Shown here: positions 9,046-18,622 of the stretch, piece after piece
How positions within the stretch are numbered: the stretch's first letter is position 1
Layout: each line of letters begins with the position of its first letter
DNA from: a filamentous cyanobacterium CCT1
GTDB taxonomy: Bacteria; Cyanobacteriota; Cyanobacteriia; Phormidesmidales; Phormidesmidaceae
Direction: 5' to 3'
DNA length: 55,931 bases
Assembly: GCA_003017855.1 (NCBI GenBank)
Contig: PYER01000007.1
Location: 1-55,931 of the forward strand
Notes under the pieces: model-generated
The model's input: the letters and a program-made list of their open reading frames with translations, nothing else
Told to the model about the DNA's origin: nothing
The model's database searches: none
Translations under genes and position numbers: made by a program

Positions 9046-10167
9046 GTGCGACTGGCTAAAACGAGAAAAGCATGGCGAGTTATTTCCATAATTCCACGTC
9101 TTTCTCCCTCTATTGATGGGGTGGGTGATTACGCCCTTGCCCTAGCTCGTCAACTTCGGTCGGATTTTAGTGTTGAAACTCATTTTGTGGTTGGAGATCC
9201 CACCTGGGTTGGCGATAATCAACTAGAAGGGTTTCACACCACCAAGGTTACGGAACGGTCAGCAAAAGAATTATGTACTCAGTTAGTGCAAGTTCGCTGT
9301 GTAAAGACTGTACTGTTGCACTACGTAGGCTACGGCTATGCTAAGCGAGGCTGCCCTAAATGGCTAGTCGATGGTTTGCTCCATTGGAAAGCTAGCTATC
9401 CAAAAGCGTGCTTGATCACGATGTTTCATGAGGTAGCAGCATCAGGTCTCCCCTGGACGAGTGCCTTTTGGCTCTCAGGTTCGCAGCATCAACTAGCGAA
9501 ACGATTGGTTTTGTTGAGCGATCGTATCCTCACTAGCAAGCATTCTTACGCAGAGCTACTTCAGAACTATGCGCCAGAACGGTTTGCGACTATTCCAACA
9601 CTTCCTGTCTTTTCAACCGTAGGCGAGCTACAAAACCCTTCCAGCTTGTCTGAACGTATACGCCGTCTCGTCATTTTTGGAGGACGCAGCAAACGCACCA
9701 AAGTCTACGAAGATTCATTAGAGCAGTTGCGCCAAATTTGCCAATACCTAGATGTACAAAAGATCTTTGATATTGGTCCTCCCCTTAGCTCACTTCCCGC
9801 CAATATAGGTACTGTACCGGTTACCGCTATGGGTTGCCTTCCGAGTGAAGAGATTTCTGTCATTCTCTCCGGCTCCATAGCAGGTTTTTTCAACTACAGT
9901 CCTGCATTTCTTGGTAAATCCACAATTTTCGCAGCGTACTGTGCTCACCGAGTCATACCCATTAGCGCCAATATGTCTAATCTCCATGAAGAGGGGTTGC
10001 AACCTGGCAAGCATTACGCTCTTTCAGCACAGTACAACACCGAAAAAAAGGATCTGGCATTGATGCAGTCGATCGCAGATAATGCCTATTCTTGGTATCA
10101 GGTCCATAATTTAAGGGCTCAGGCTCAGGCATACAATGCTCTTTTCTATAGTTTAAATGCAACTTAG
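9046..10167 (+). CDS. GT-B glycosyltransferase, divergent
   Basis: A 373-residue protein with the N-terminal fold of a GT4 enzyme: VISIIPRLSPSIDGVGDYALALARQL is a recurrent cyanobacterial glycosyltransferase opening (seen here as SPSIDGVGDYALAL). HYVGYGYAKRGCPKWL is also typical. The C-terminal domain lacks a clear EX7E motif; FGGRSKRTKVYEDSLEQL stands at the start of the domain. Activity or donor type may therefore differ from the neighbouring enzymes. The GTG start at 9046 is the first possible start after an in-frame TAA at 9037. A 112-base gap separates it from the sulfotransferases. Confidence 0.7.
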   Translation: MRLAKTRKAWRVISIIPRLSPSIDGVGDYALALARQLRSDFSVETHFVVGDPTWVGDNQLEGFHTTKVTERSAKELCTQLVQVRCVKTVLLHYVGYGYAKRGCPKWLVDGLLHWKASYPKACLITMFHEVAASGLPWTSAFWLSGSQHQLAKRLVLLSDRILTSKHSYAELLQNYAPERFATIPTLPVFSTVGELQNPSSLSERIRRLVIFGGRSKRTKVYEDSLEQLRQICQYLDVQKIFDIGPPLSSLPANIGTVPVTAMGCLPSEEISVILSGSIAGFFNYSPAFLGKSTIFAAYCAHRVIPISANMSNLHEEGLQPGKHYALSAQYNTEKKDLALMQSIADNAYSWYQVHNLRAQAQAYNALFYSLNAT

Positions 10168-10883
10168 CTATGGATCAATGATCATTAACCCCAATAACCT
10201 TACAGCAGCAGAGAAAATTTTGGCTGATTTCAGTGCTGGCATTAGCAATTCAGTCGTCTATGCTCGCTCTGAAAATTTTCTCAAAGAGCATTCTGCATCA
10301 GGAGCAGCTTTTGACTGGGGGGCAGGACAAGGATTACTAACTCGCCGACTGCTAGATTTAACCCTTTCTGAATTTATCATATTAGTAGATATTCAAACTA
10401 AAACTACAACCTCTTGATCTCGCTGTTATATGGATGCAGCCAGGTCTAAGCAACCCCTTAGATCTAAAAAACGAAATATTTGACACCATTGTTTTAGCAA
10501 AGGTTATTGAACATCTTAAAAATCTTAGGGCGACTGTTCGGGAATGGTTTGGGCTGCTTAAGCCTAGCAGGCTCTTAAGTTTTTAGTACCCTTAATAATG
10601 AAAGCTAGCGTTCGATCCTTGCTCTAGTCATCTGTAATCATCTTGCTGATTTTGGTGAATTATCATACCTTACCTACATCACTGCGTTAGTTCTTCAAGA
10701 TATTTCTCAAATCCTCAAAGAATCAAGACTTCTTAAATCCCGAGCTTTTGAATAAAAATTCGGGGAGAACTCCAAAGTTTTCTTAATATCATTGGCAAAA
10801 AATCCATTGGCTCATTCTGGGGTCGACGGTTTAGTGCTAATATTCTAGCAATTGTTAGAAAGCCGAGAAATAGCAGCCTATGA
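10157..10883 (+). pseudogene. Frameshifted class I SAM methyltransferase
   Basis: A methyltransferase gene broken by at least three lesions. The first frame (10157 or 10178 to 10417) encodes motif I as FDWGAGQGLLTRRLL and then stops. A second frame continues with FDTIVLAKVIEHLKNLRATV and FGLLKPSRLL (about 10420-10586), the canonical post-I motifs. Fragments downstream read AHITALVLQDISQILKES and, in a third frame, GRRFSANILAIVRKP, ending at TGA 10881-10883. That order matches an intact cyanobacterial methyltransferase of about 230-240 residues. The final TGA overlaps the ATG at 10880 of the next methyltransferase. The multiple lesions make sequencing error an unlikely explanation. Confidence 0.8.
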
Positions 10884-11539
10884 ACCATGTATTGACTGAA
10901 TTCACCATGGTTAAAGGACTCCATGAGTCCTTAGCTCTTGCCGTTGAGGCTAGATTTGACAAGAACTCAAACATTCTTGATCTTGGTGCAGGGGCAGGTG
11001 CCTGGTTAGAGCGATTAGGAAATTCTGGCTATCACAACCTGTACGGTGTAGATAAGGATGTAGAGCGATTCCAGGCATCAAAAGGTAAATTTATTGTGGC
11101 CGATCTCGATTATGGCACTATTGGACTTGAAGGACAAACCTTCGATCTAATTACTTCCATTGAGGTAATTGAGCATCTAGAAAATCCAGGTCGGTTTTTG
11201 CGTCATGTTGCCGAGTTTCTTAACCATGACGGCTACTTTCTATTGACGACTCCTAATTTACATTCTGTTCTATGTCGTATACGCTTGCTTTTGACCGGTA
11301 ATCTTCGACAGTTTGATACTAAGGGTGAACCCACTCACATCTATCCTGTTTTTCTAGAGCCTCTTAAGCGTCTACTAACGCTCCATGAGCTTGAAATTAT
11401 CGAATCGTGGACATTTCCGAAGTCTACATCAGTAACGTCACGTCCTAGCCTTAAATTACTCTCGTCACTGGCTACGGTTTTTCTAAGGGATGATTTGCCA
11501 GGAGATATTTTGTGTCTTTGGATTCGAAGAAAGCCTTAA
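10880..11539 (+). CDS. Class I SAM-dependent methyltransferase
   Basis: A 219-residue methyltransferase. Motif I is ILDLGAGAGAWLERL, the acidic residue is in YGVDKD, and motifs post-I to III are FDLITSIEVIEHLENPGRF and DGYFLLTTPN. The C-terminal half (HIYPVFLEPLKRLL) resembles cyanobacterial methyltransferases found in polysaccharide and surface-glycan clusters. Its ATG overlaps the stop of the broken methyltransferase upstream, so the two may have acted in succession or be diverged copies. The likely substrate is a sugar or lipid-linked glycan; this is inference from context. Confidence 0.82.
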   Translation: MNHVLTEFTMVKGLHESLALAVEARFDKNSNILDLGAGAGAWLERLGNSGYHNLYGVDKDVERFQASKGKFIVADLDYGTIGLEGQTFDLITSIEVIEHLENPGRFLRHVAEFLNHDGYFLLTTPNLHSVLCRIRLLLTGNLRQFDTKGEPTHIYPVFLEPLKRLLTLHELEIIESWTFPKSTSVTSRPSLKLLSSLATVFLRDDLPGDILCLWIRRKP

Positions 11540-11550
11540 TCTAATGGCTC

Positions 11551-12573
11551 ATGAATATTTTGATTTCGTCTCGTTTTTTCTACCCTAGTTTAGGTGGCAG
11601 CGAGACAAATGCTGAGATTCTGGCCCGTGAATTTATTCGACTAGGGCATCAAGTCAAGCTAATCACTCATACTCTCGTTGTATCAGAAAATGGTAAGGAA
11701 AAGCAGTTTCCTTTTCCAGTTATTCGACGTCCTAGTCCAACTCAGCTGCTAGCGCTAACACTCTGGTGTGATGTCTGCCTCCAAAACGGTATGCTTCTGA
11801 AACAGGCTTGGGCCATCTTATTGACTCAAACCCCTTGGGTTATTCGTCACCAAACCTGGCTCCAACATCCCAGTCAGCAGTCTACCTGGCTGACGAAATT
11901 AAAGCTTTTTATGGTGAGATTTTCCACTTCAATTGCTATTAGTCAACCCATCGCTGATCATCTCAAACACCCCTCAATCCTGATTCCTAATCCTTACCGA
12001 GATAGCCTATTTTATTGTTTAACAGACGTACCGCGTACCAAGGAATTAGTTTTTCTAGGGCGCTTAGTCTCCGATAAAGGTTTAGACTTGCTGCTAAGCG
12101 CGATCGCAGACCTTAAAAAAAAGAATCTCTTTCCTCGGCTTACGGTCATTGGTACAGGCGAAAATGATGTGGTCCTACGGCAGCAGGCTCAAGACTTAGG
12201 AATAGACATTCAGGTTACTTTTATTGGCCCAAAAGTCGGTGATGAGCTAGTTCGCTTACTCAACGAGCACCAAATTTTAGTCGTTCCATCGCGTTGGCAT
12301 GAACCCTTTGGCGTGGTAGCGTTAGAAGGCATTGCTTGCGGTTGTGTGGTTGTTGGCTCATCAGGGGGCGGACTTAAGGAGGCTATTGGCAATTGTGGCC
12401 CTACGTTTCCTAATGGCGATCAGTCGGCTTTAGCTCAAACGCTAGAGCAATTGCTAACTCAGCCTACTTTACTTGCTCGGTATCGAGAAAGCGCTTCTAG
12501 TCATCTGCGAAAACATCATCAGGCTACCGTAGCTAAAGCCTATCTCCAAGTTTTAGATGAGGCGCTTTCATGA
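11551..12573 (+). CDS. Glycosyltransferase family 4 (GT-B)
   Basis: A 340-residue GT4 enzyme with NILISSRFFYPSLGGSETNAE at its start (residues 2-21), shown here by the key FFYPSLGGSE. The donor domain begins LVFLGRLVSDKGLDLLL. The EX7E motif is WHEPFGVVALEGIACG, followed by GSSGGGLKEAIG. It is 11 bases downstream of the methyltransferase, and its stop overlaps the ATG of the membrane polymerase-like gene by four bases (ATGA). It presumably adds a sugar to the repeat unit that the polymerase then handles. Confidence 0.9.
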   Translation: MNILISSRFFYPSLGGSETNAEILAREFIRLGHQVKLITHTLVVSENGKEKQFPFPVIRRPSPTQLLALTLWCDVCLQNGMLLKQAWAILLTQTPWVIRHQTWLQHPSQQSTWLTKLKLFMVRFSTSIAISQPIADHLKHPSILIPNPYRDSLFYCLTDVPRTKELVFLGRLVSDKGLDLLLSAIADLKKKNLFPRLTVIGTGENDVVLRQQAQDLGIDIQVTFIGPKVGDELVRLLNEHQILVVPSRWHEPFGVVALEGIACGCVVVGSSGGGLKEAIGNCGPTFPNGDQSALAQTLEQLLTQPTLLARYRESASSHLRKHHQATVAKAYLQVLDEALS

Positions 12574-13979
12574 GCAATATACTTTTAGCTTCTGTTGCTC
12601 TTAGCTTAGTGATCCTAATTGCTGCCCATGACTGGCGTCGTTCTGTCAAAGCTATTTTAATCTTGGTCGTGCTGGAGGGGGCTTTACGCAAATGGGTGCT
12701 TCCCCAAGCGAGTCAGTTTATTTATTTCCTTAAAGATTTTGTTTTAATTGGTGCTTATTTACGTTACTTCTTACTTTCTCAGAGTCAAAATCGGATTTTC
12801 ACTAAAACCCCAATCGTTCTGATGTTATTAGCTTGTGTAGCGGTTTGGGGAAGTCTGCAAGCTTTTAACCCTAGTCTGGGTTCAATAGTTATTGGCCTTT
12901 TTGGCCTCAAAAATTATTTTCTCTATATACCTCTCATTTGGCTGGTACCTCAAATATTTGAAACTGAGGAGGAGCTATACCAGTTTATCCGTAACTACTT
13001 ACTCCTGCTTATTCCGGTGGGTATATTGGCAATTTCTCAATTCTTTAGCCCGCCAACTAGTCCTTTGAATGTTTATGCCTGGAGCGATGAAGCCCCAGGC
13101 ATAGCTGTCTCTGGCTTAGGTACTGTCCGGGTAACAGGTACATTCTCTTATTTGTCAGGTTACACAACATACCTCTTGGCTTGCCTATGTCTGTTGCTGC
13201 CTATGCTGGCGCGCCCTCAACCCCGACTATGGCAAATGCTAACTCTAGTTGAGGTAGTCTTCCTTGCCGTTACTTCGTTTATGACATTGTCACGAGGTGT
13301 TATTCTTGGATCTGTCTTAATGATTTTAAGTTATTTTGGCATCCAGGCAATAACTAACTTCTCCGGTTTTTCCCGGAGTGTTCGTAACATATTTTTGCCA
13401 GCACTTATTGGCTTTATTGTTCTTTCTCAAAGCTTTCGTTACGCCTTCGATTCGTTTTTCACACGTGCGACAACAAATGAAGATGTACCGAAACGAATAA
13501 CTGGTAGCTTTATCGAACCCATCACAAATTCTGAATTTAAAGGACTCGATGGCTATGGCTTAGGGGCTACTTTTCAGGGCAACTCCATGCTGCGTAAGAC
13601 GTTTCACCTTTCCCCAGGAGAAGTGATTCCAGTTTACTACGAGAGCGAAATGGGACGTATTATGCTAGAGGTCGGTCCGGTTGGATTCTGCCTATGGTAC
13701 GGATTGCGGCTCGTGCTGCTCTATTCCCTGTTTAAGGTTTACCTTAAGCTTAGTCATCCATTTTTGCGTCAGTTGGCCCTTAGCGCTTTTGTCTATCAAG
13801 GCGTAACATTTATTTCTCAAATGGTTTACAACCATACTGCTAATGTTTACCACTGGTTTTTCTACGGCTTTATTCTTTTGCTGCCTCACCTACAGCGTGT
13901 AGACCAGTGGCAAAAAGCTCAACAACCAGGTCTTTTTTATGGGTATTCGACGTATATCCCTGGTGCATCACACCACTAA
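12570..13979 (+). CDS. Polytopic O-antigen ligase/polymerase-like (Wzy-like) membrane protein
   Basis: A 469-residue integral membrane protein with about ten or more hydrophobic segments, starting at residue 2. A long periplasmic-type loop lies at roughly residues 285-360 and contains FKGLDGYGLGATFQGN. MTLSRGVILG, a serine/arginine segment, precedes it. This layout is typical of the Wzy/O-antigen ligase superfamily, whose members polymerise or ligate undecaprenyl-linked repeat units in the periplasm. Sequence conservation in this superfamily is low, so the call rests on topology and on the surrounding glycosyltransferase genes. It overlaps the gene before by four bases and the gene after by 41. 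No flippase (Wzx) or Wza/Wzc exporter was seen in the window. Confidence 0.75.
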   Translation: MSNILLASVALSLVILIAAHDWRRSVKAILILVVLEGALRKWVLPQASQFIYFLKDFVLIGAYLRYFLLSQSQNRIFTKTPIVLMLLACVAVWGSLQAFNPSLGSIVIGLFGLKNYFLYIPLIWLVPQIFETEEELYQFIRNYLLLLIPVGILAISQFFSPPTSPLNVYAWSDEAPGIAVSGLGTVRVTGTFSYLSGYTTYLLACLCLLLPMLARPQPRLWQMLTLVEVVFLAVTSFMTLSRGVILGSVLMILSYFGIQAITNFSGFSRSVRNIFLPALIGFIVLSQSFRYAFDSFFTRATTNEDVPKRITGSFIEPITNSEFKGLDGYGLGATFQGNSMLRKTFHLSPGEVIPVYYESEMGRIMLEVGPVGFCLWYGLRLVLLYSLFKVYLKLSHPFLRQLALSAFVYQGVTFISQMVYNHTANVYHWFFYGFILLLPHLQRVDQWQKAQQPGLFYGYSTYIPGASHH

Positions 13980-15198
13980 CCCTTTTGCTCGTAATGCCGC
14001 GATCGCACTAGCCGAAGCAGGACTGTTACACGAGGTAGTTACAACAATTGCCTATAATCCTAAAGGTCAGTTAGCTCGAGCCATTCAACTACTGCCTAAT
14101 TCGATAGAGCGATCGCTAAGTCGGGAGCTAGAACGACGCGCTTGGGTTGCCCCTGAGCGTGCAGTCCTACGGACTCATACTTGGAAAGAAGCCCTGAGAG
14201 TGTCCTTAGTAAAGTCAGGCATCAGTGCTTACCTGGGCCTAGGGAAATGTGGGCCTATAGACTGGGTTTATACCGCACTAGATGACCACGTAGCAAAGCA
14301 CCATCTCACTCATGTCGATGCTATTTATGCCTATGAGGATAGTGCAGCCTCTACATTTCAAGTGGCTAAACAGCGAGGTATAGCGTGTTTCTATGAATTA
14401 CCGATTGTGTTTCACTGCACAAGTCGCCAGATTCAACAAGACGAAGCCAATCTTTTTCCAGAACTTGCTTCGTCTTTACAAGCTGTACATGAGCCAGCAT
14501 GGAAGCTTGAGCGCAAAGATCAAGAAATTAACTTAGCCGATCACATCTTTGTACCTTCTTCTATGACGCAGCAGTCGCTCTTGGAGGTAGGGGTAGCACC
14601 AGAGCGCATCTCAGTAATCCCTTATGGTGCGCCGGTTGATTATTTTCGACCTCAGCCCAAGCGCGACACAACATTTCGTGCGCTATTTGTAGGTCGAGTT
14701 GGTCCCCGAAAAGGCATCCACTATTTATTGCAAGCCTGGAAAAACCTTCAACTCAGCGATGCCGAACTGAAGTTACTTGGGATTAACGAATTTCCTCAAG
14801 GGTGGCTAGAAACCTATCAAGATCACATTCACTATCTACCTAGCGTTCCCCATGCTAGCCTAAGTCAACATTACTGTGGTGCTAGCGTATTCGTGTTGCC
14901 ATCTTTGGTCGAAGGTTTAAGTCTTGTGCAGCTTGAAGCTATGGCCTGTGGAGTTCCTATAATCACTACCCCCAACGCCGCTGGACCTGAGATTATTACT
15001 GATGGAGTCGAAGGCTTTATTGTCCCTATTCGCGATGCTGACGCACTTCAGGAAAAGCTGGAGTGGTGTTACCAAAATCCTGAAAAGTTAGCATCTATGG
15101 GGGTTGCTGCTAGACGCCGTGCAGAACGCCTTACTTGGGAGAATTATCGGCGGAAATTTTTGGGAGAAGTTTCAAAATTGCTCGATGGTGGATTCTAA
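13939..15198 (+). CDS. Glycosyltransferase family 4 (GT-B)
   Basis: A 419-residue GT4 enzyme. The N-terminus reads RRISLVHHTTNPFARNAA, with HTHV-type acceptor residues further on (HVDAIYAYEDSA). The donor domain starts ALFVGRVGPRKGIHYLL. EX7E is LVEGLSLVQLEAMACG, followed by TTPNAAGPEII. It starts 41 bases inside the end of the membrane polymerase gene, so the two are tightly coupled. Several GCGATCGC-like palindromes occur in it. It is slightly longer than its neighbours, which is within family range. Sugar specificity is unknown. Confidence 0.9.
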   Translation: MGIRRISLVHHTTNPFARNAAIALAEAGLLHEVVTTIAYNPKGQLARAIQLLPNSIERSLSRELERRAWVAPERAVLRTHTWKEALRVSLVKSGISAYLGLGKCGPIDWVYTALDDHVAKHHLTHVDAIYAYEDSAASTFQVAKQRGIACFYELPIVFHCTSRQIQQDEANLFPELASSLQAVHEPAWKLERKDQEINLADHIFVPSSMTQQSLLEVGVAPERISVIPYGAPVDYFRPQPKRDTTFRALFVGRVGPRKGIHYLLQAWKNLQLSDAELKLLGINEFPQGWLETYQDHIHYLPSVPHASLSQHYCGASVFVLPSLVEGLSLVQLEAMACGVPIITTPNAAGPEIITDGVEGFIVPIRDADALQEKLEWCYQNPEKLASMGVAARRRAERLTWENYRRKFLGEVSKLLDGGF

Positions 15199-15233
15199 AA
15201 CTCGTTTATCATTTGCTCTTAATCATCTTCTCC

Positions 15234-16424
15234 ATGGATAAATCTGTTCAAGACCATCTGGCACCTCTCAATCCTACTTCAAAAGGTATCTTACATCTAT
15301 GGATACCCAATGTGTTTGAGTTTAAGGGCGGAATACAGGTATATTCTGACTTCCTGTTACGGGTTATTCAATCCACTGCTATCTTTAAACATTCTGAGGT
15401 CTTTATCAAGCACGATCGTCAGGCAGTCTTGAGCACTGAAATGTGGCCAAATTTACGTTTTCACTGTTTCGGAGGCTGGCCTAAGGCTATGCGAACAGTT
15501 GCTTATGCAATTAGTCTCTTGCTTTGGGGCTGTTTGAAGCGGCCTCAACTAATTTTCACTACACATCTTAATTTCACTCCTGTAGCCTACGGGCTGAAGC
15601 GATTTCTTGGCATACCCTATTGGACTGTAGCCCATGGAGTGGATGCTTGGAATATTCAAGATCCTTTGTTGAAGACATCATTGCATCATGCCAATCTTAT
15701 CCTTGCGGTTAGCCATTACACTCGCAACCGGCTTTTAAGTGAACAAGATCTGGACGAAAATCAAGTTATTGTTTTGCCCAACACTTTTGAAACAAAGCGA
15801 TTTAAAATTGCCGCCAAATCACCAGCATTACTTGAGCGTTATAACTTGCATGCTGAGCAGCCTGTTATCTTAACGGTATCCCGACTTAGCAGCAGCGAAC
15901 GCTATAAGGGGTATGATCAAATAATAAAGGCTTTACCGGAGATTCGTCGATTTTTGCCCACGGTTCACTATATCTTGGTCGGCCAAGGCAGCGATCGCCC
16001 ACGTATTGAACAGATGATTGCCGAGTTAGATCTTCAAGACTGCGTGACCTTAACCGGTTTTGTGTCTGACAATGAGTTGTGTGACCATTACAACCTCTGC
16101 GATGTCTTCGCTATGCCCAGCAAAAGCGAAGGCTTTGGCATTGTTTACCTTGAAGCCTTAGCTTGCGGTAAACCTACGGTCGGGGGCGACCAAGATGGTG
16201 CTATCGATGCGCTATGTAACGGCGAATTGGGGGTTTTAGTTGATCCTGACAGTGTGGAAGAAATTGCCCATACTTTGATAGACATTCTTCAGGGTAAGTC
16301 ACCACACCCTATTCTCTATAAACCAGAGGTTTTGCGAGAAAAGGTAGATACAATTTATGGATTCCCTAAATTTCAGGCTAACTTGTTAGCTTTACTCAAA
16401 GAATTTGATTTTGCAGCACCGTAA
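15234..16424 (+). CDS. Glycosyltransferase family 4 (GT-B)
   Basis: A 396-residue GT4 enzyme. The start at ATG 15234 (MDKSVQDHL) lies after the previous stop at 15198; the frame is open further upstream to 15135, but that would add an unusual hydrophobic leader. Core blocks are LHLWIPNVFEFKGGIQVYSD, AHGVDAWNI, ILTVSRLSSSERYKGYD and the EX7E motif SEGFGIVYLEALACGKP. GVDAWN and RYKGYD are typical of cyanobacterial GT4 enzymes acting on exopolysaccharide. It overlaps or abuts the next gene, depending on that gene's start. Confidence 0.88.
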   Translation: MDKSVQDHLAPLNPTSKGILHLWIPNVFEFKGGIQVYSDFLLRVIQSTAIFKHSEVFIKHDRQAVLSTEMWPNLRFHCFGGWPKAMRTVAYAISLLLWGCLKRPQLIFTTHLNFTPVAYGLKRFLGIPYWTVAHGVDAWNIQDPLLKTSLHHANLILAVSHYTRNRLLSEQDLDENQVIVLPNTFETKRFKIAAKSPALLERYNLHAEQPVILTVSRLSSSERYKGYDQIIKALPEIRRFLPTVHYILVGQGSDRPRIEQMIAELDLQDCVTLTGFVSDNELCDHYNLCDVFAMPSKSEGFGIVYLEALACGKPTVGGDQDGAIDALCNGELGVLVDPDSVEEIAHTLIDILQGKSPHPILYKPEVLREKVDTIYGFPKFQANLLALLKEFDFAAP

Positions 16425-16425
16425 T

Positions 16426-17646
16426 ATGAAAGTTCTTCATGTGCTACCGTCGCTGAGCTACAAGTTAGGGGGACCAACTCAGGCAGCCCTTAATACGGTT
16501 CGTGCCCTGCGAGATCTTGGCATAGATGCTGAAATAGCTACCACCAATGACGATGAAGCTGGTTTGCTAAGTGTGCCAACTGGTTGCCAGGTTGACTATA
16601 ACGGTATCCCAGTTTGGTTTTTCTCTCGATTGGCTCGGTTTAAGGAGTTTATTCCGTCCGCTGAGCTAACTCAGTGGTTTATTGCGCATCTGAGTGAATA
16701 TGACATCATCCACACCCACTATCTTTTTTGCTATGCTCCAACTATAGCGGCAAAATTAGCCTATCACTATCATATTCCGTACATCACTCGAACTATTGGC
16801 CAGCTTTCTCCCTGGGCACTCCAGCAAAGCCAGCGCAAGAAACAAATTTATAGTCGATTAATAGAGCGACCTACCCTAAATCGGGCTGCTGCGATTCATT
16901 GCACAACCTCAGCTGAAGCAGAGGATGCTCATCGTTTTGGAGTTCTCGCCCCTACTATAGTCTCACCCTTGGGGGTCAAGGCTACACCCGTTGTCGCTAA
17001 TGCATCACAACAGTTGCGCGATCGCTACCATCTACCACCCGACTGCAAGGTCATTCTATTCTTGTCGCGTTTACATGAGAAAAAACGCCCTGATTTTTTG
17101 CTAAACGTCTTTGCCCGACTCCATCCAAAAATCCATAATTATCACCTTTTTCTAGCAGGTGACGGAGACACTGGATACTGCGATCGTCTCAAAGCCTTAG
17201 CCCACACCTCGAAAATTTCCAAAAATGTTACCTTTACTGGGTTCATCTCTGGCATAGACAAAGATATCCTGCTTCAAGGTTCTGACCTATTTGCGTTACC
17301 GTCCCATTCAGAAAACTTTGGCGTTGCTGTAGCTGAAGCTCTGGCGGCTGGCTTACCCGTAGTGATTACCCCAGATGTACAGATCTCCCCAGCAATTCAA
17401 GAGGCAACTGCTGGTTTAGTTGTGCCAGGCTACTCTAGCGGTTGGGTTTCTGCCCTAGGTAAATTGTTGACCTCATCAAAGCTGAGGCAGAAAATGGGGC
17501 AGAACGCTCAAAAACTAGCTCAAGAACAATACAACTGGCCTCAAATTTCTCTGAGGCTAGCTCAGACCTATCAAGAAGTTTTATCTAAAAAACCTCTTTC
17601 TTTAGAATATTCAAAGTCTCAACAAAACAACAAACCTAATAAGTAA
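16426..17646 (+). CDS. Glycosyltransferase family 4 (GT-B)
   Basis: A 406-residue GT4 enzyme and the last plus-strand gene of the island. The start at ATG 16426 gives MKVLHVLPSLSYKLGGPTQA, the normal opening of the family; an upstream TTG at 16405 would add seven residues overlapping the previous gene. IIHTHYLF, RTIGQLSPWALQQS, ILFLSRLHEKKRPD and the EX7E motif HSENFGVAVAEALAAG are all present. The gene ends 12 bases before the left end of an IS982-family element, so it escaped disruption but may have lost its native terminator. Confidence 0.9.
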   Translation: MKVLHVLPSLSYKLGGPTQAALNTVRALRDLGIDAEIATTNDDEAGLLSVPTGCQVDYNGIPVWFFSRLARFKEFIPSAELTQWFIAHLSEYDIIHTHYLFCYAPTIAAKLAYHYHIPYITRTIGQLSPWALQQSQRKKQIYSRLIERPTLNRAAAIHCTTSAEAEDAHRFGVLAPTIVSPLGVKATPVVANASQQLRDRYHLPPDCKVILFLSRLHEKKRPDFLLNVFARLHPKIHNYHLFLAGDGDTGYCDRLKALAHTSKISKNVTFTGFISGIDKDILLQGSDLFALPSHSENFGVAVAEALAAGLPVVITPDVQISPAIQEATAGLVVPGYSSGWVSALGKLLTSSKLRQKMGQNAQKLAQEQYNWPQISLRLAQTYQEVLSKKPLSLEYSKSQQNNKPNK

Positions 17647-17658
17647 TCAATCTAATCA

Positions 17659-18622
17659 ACCTGAGTTCGGGTTAAGCCGAAGGCGGAAGAGCGAAGTCAA
17701 GATTGAGCGAGGGCTTCTTGGGCTGATGGCAGTAGGCAATCAAGCCACAGATAACATTGACCATGAAGTTAGCGGGGCTGCGATGCCTGGAATGCTCAAT
17801 CTGGGAGATGTTCTTGAGCTGGTCAATAACGGTTTCGACAATGGCACGCTTGCGGGCTAGTAACTTGTCGGTGAGCCGCATCAAGTGGTTTTTCATGTTG
17901 CGCCTGGGTTTGGCAAAGAACTCGATGCCACAGGTCTCAAAGAGCCGTTCTGCAAGTGCTTTGGAGACATAGCCCCGGTCAGCAAAGACCTTGCCATAGA
18001 GGCCTTGAAGCAAGTCCTCGACGGGCTTGCGGTCGTCGGTATTGCCCGGCGTGATTTGGATGTTGAGCAACTCCCCTTGGTCATTGACGACCAGGTGGAG
18101 TTTGAATCCAAAGAACCAGTCAACGGAGGTTTTGCCACGGGCCGCCAGGCCGCGAAACACCTTGTGGCGCCGAATCCGACGGTTGTGGCACACCTTGAGA
18201 CTGCTGCTATCGATAAAGCTGATGCCTGTGCAGGCCCCAAAACAGTGCTTGAGGTACACGCATAAGGGCAGCAGGGCTGAGGGCATCCATTCCACAAAGC
18301 GGTTGTAGCTGACCAGTCCGGGAAAGGCCTCTCGCCAGTGAACACAGACATGTTTGCAGTAGAACGCCTTGAAGTTGCGATAGTGCTGCTGATGGAAGCA
18401 CACCAGGATTGTCATCACCTCGCTCAAGCTCAGCGATCGCTGGCGCTGACGCTGCTGAACGCCTTCACCCAGCAGCAAGGAGTGCCATTTCGGCTCGAAC
18501 TGCTGGCAGAAATCATCGATATGGCAAAACAGCTCTTCTAGACTGTCCATAGGGGGGCCTGCTGAATCGTTTAGGTGATTTCAGCTTACAGAGCCCCTCC
18601 TTTCCTTATCCCGAACTGAGGT
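17659..18622. mobile_element. IS982-family insertion sequence, complete
   Basis: A 964-bp element bounded by 18-bp imperfect inverted repeats: ACCTGAGTTCGGGTTAAG at 17659-17676 and the complement of ACCTCAGTTCGGGATAAG at 18605-18622, with two mismatches. The hexamer TAATCA occurs directly outside both ends (17653-17658 and 18623-18628), consistent with a target-site duplication. Size, repeats and the single transposase fit the IS982 family. The matching duplication and intact transposase suggest a recent insertion. It sits between the last polysaccharide glycosyltransferase and the SGNH hydrolase and does not interrupt a recognisable gene. Confidence 0.88.
17672..18550 (-). CDS. IS982-family transposase
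   Basis: A 292-residue DDE transposase. The N-terminal domain ([14 protein letters not shown]) is typical of IS982. Catalytic-domain landmarks are [16 protein letters not shown], which provides the first Asp; [17 protein letters not shown] and [12 protein letters not shown], which provide the second Asp; and [13 protein letters not shown], which provides the Glu. The length is normal for the family and no frameshift or stop was seen, so the enzyme is probably active. The gene fills the insertion sequence and is much richer in GC than the flanking polysaccharide genes. Confidence 0.92.
   Translation of the reverse strand: MDSLEELFCHIDDFCQQFEPKWHSLLLGEGVQQRQRQRSLSLSEVMTILVCFHQQHYRNFKAFYCKHVCVHWREAFPGLVSYNRFVEWMPSALLPLCVYLKHCFGACTGISFIDSSSLKVCHNRRIRRHKVFRGLAARGKTSVDWFFGFKLHLVVNDQGELLNIQITPGNTDDRKPVEDLLQGLYGKVFADRGYVSKALAERLFETCGIEFFAKPRRNMKNHLMRLTDKLLARKRAIVETVIDQLKNISQIEHSRHRSPANFMVNVICGLIAYCHQPKKPSLNLDFALPPSA

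Noticed and set aside
17885-18265. Open frames antisense to the IS982 transposase
   Set aside because: They mirror a well-supported transposase and have no recognisable features.
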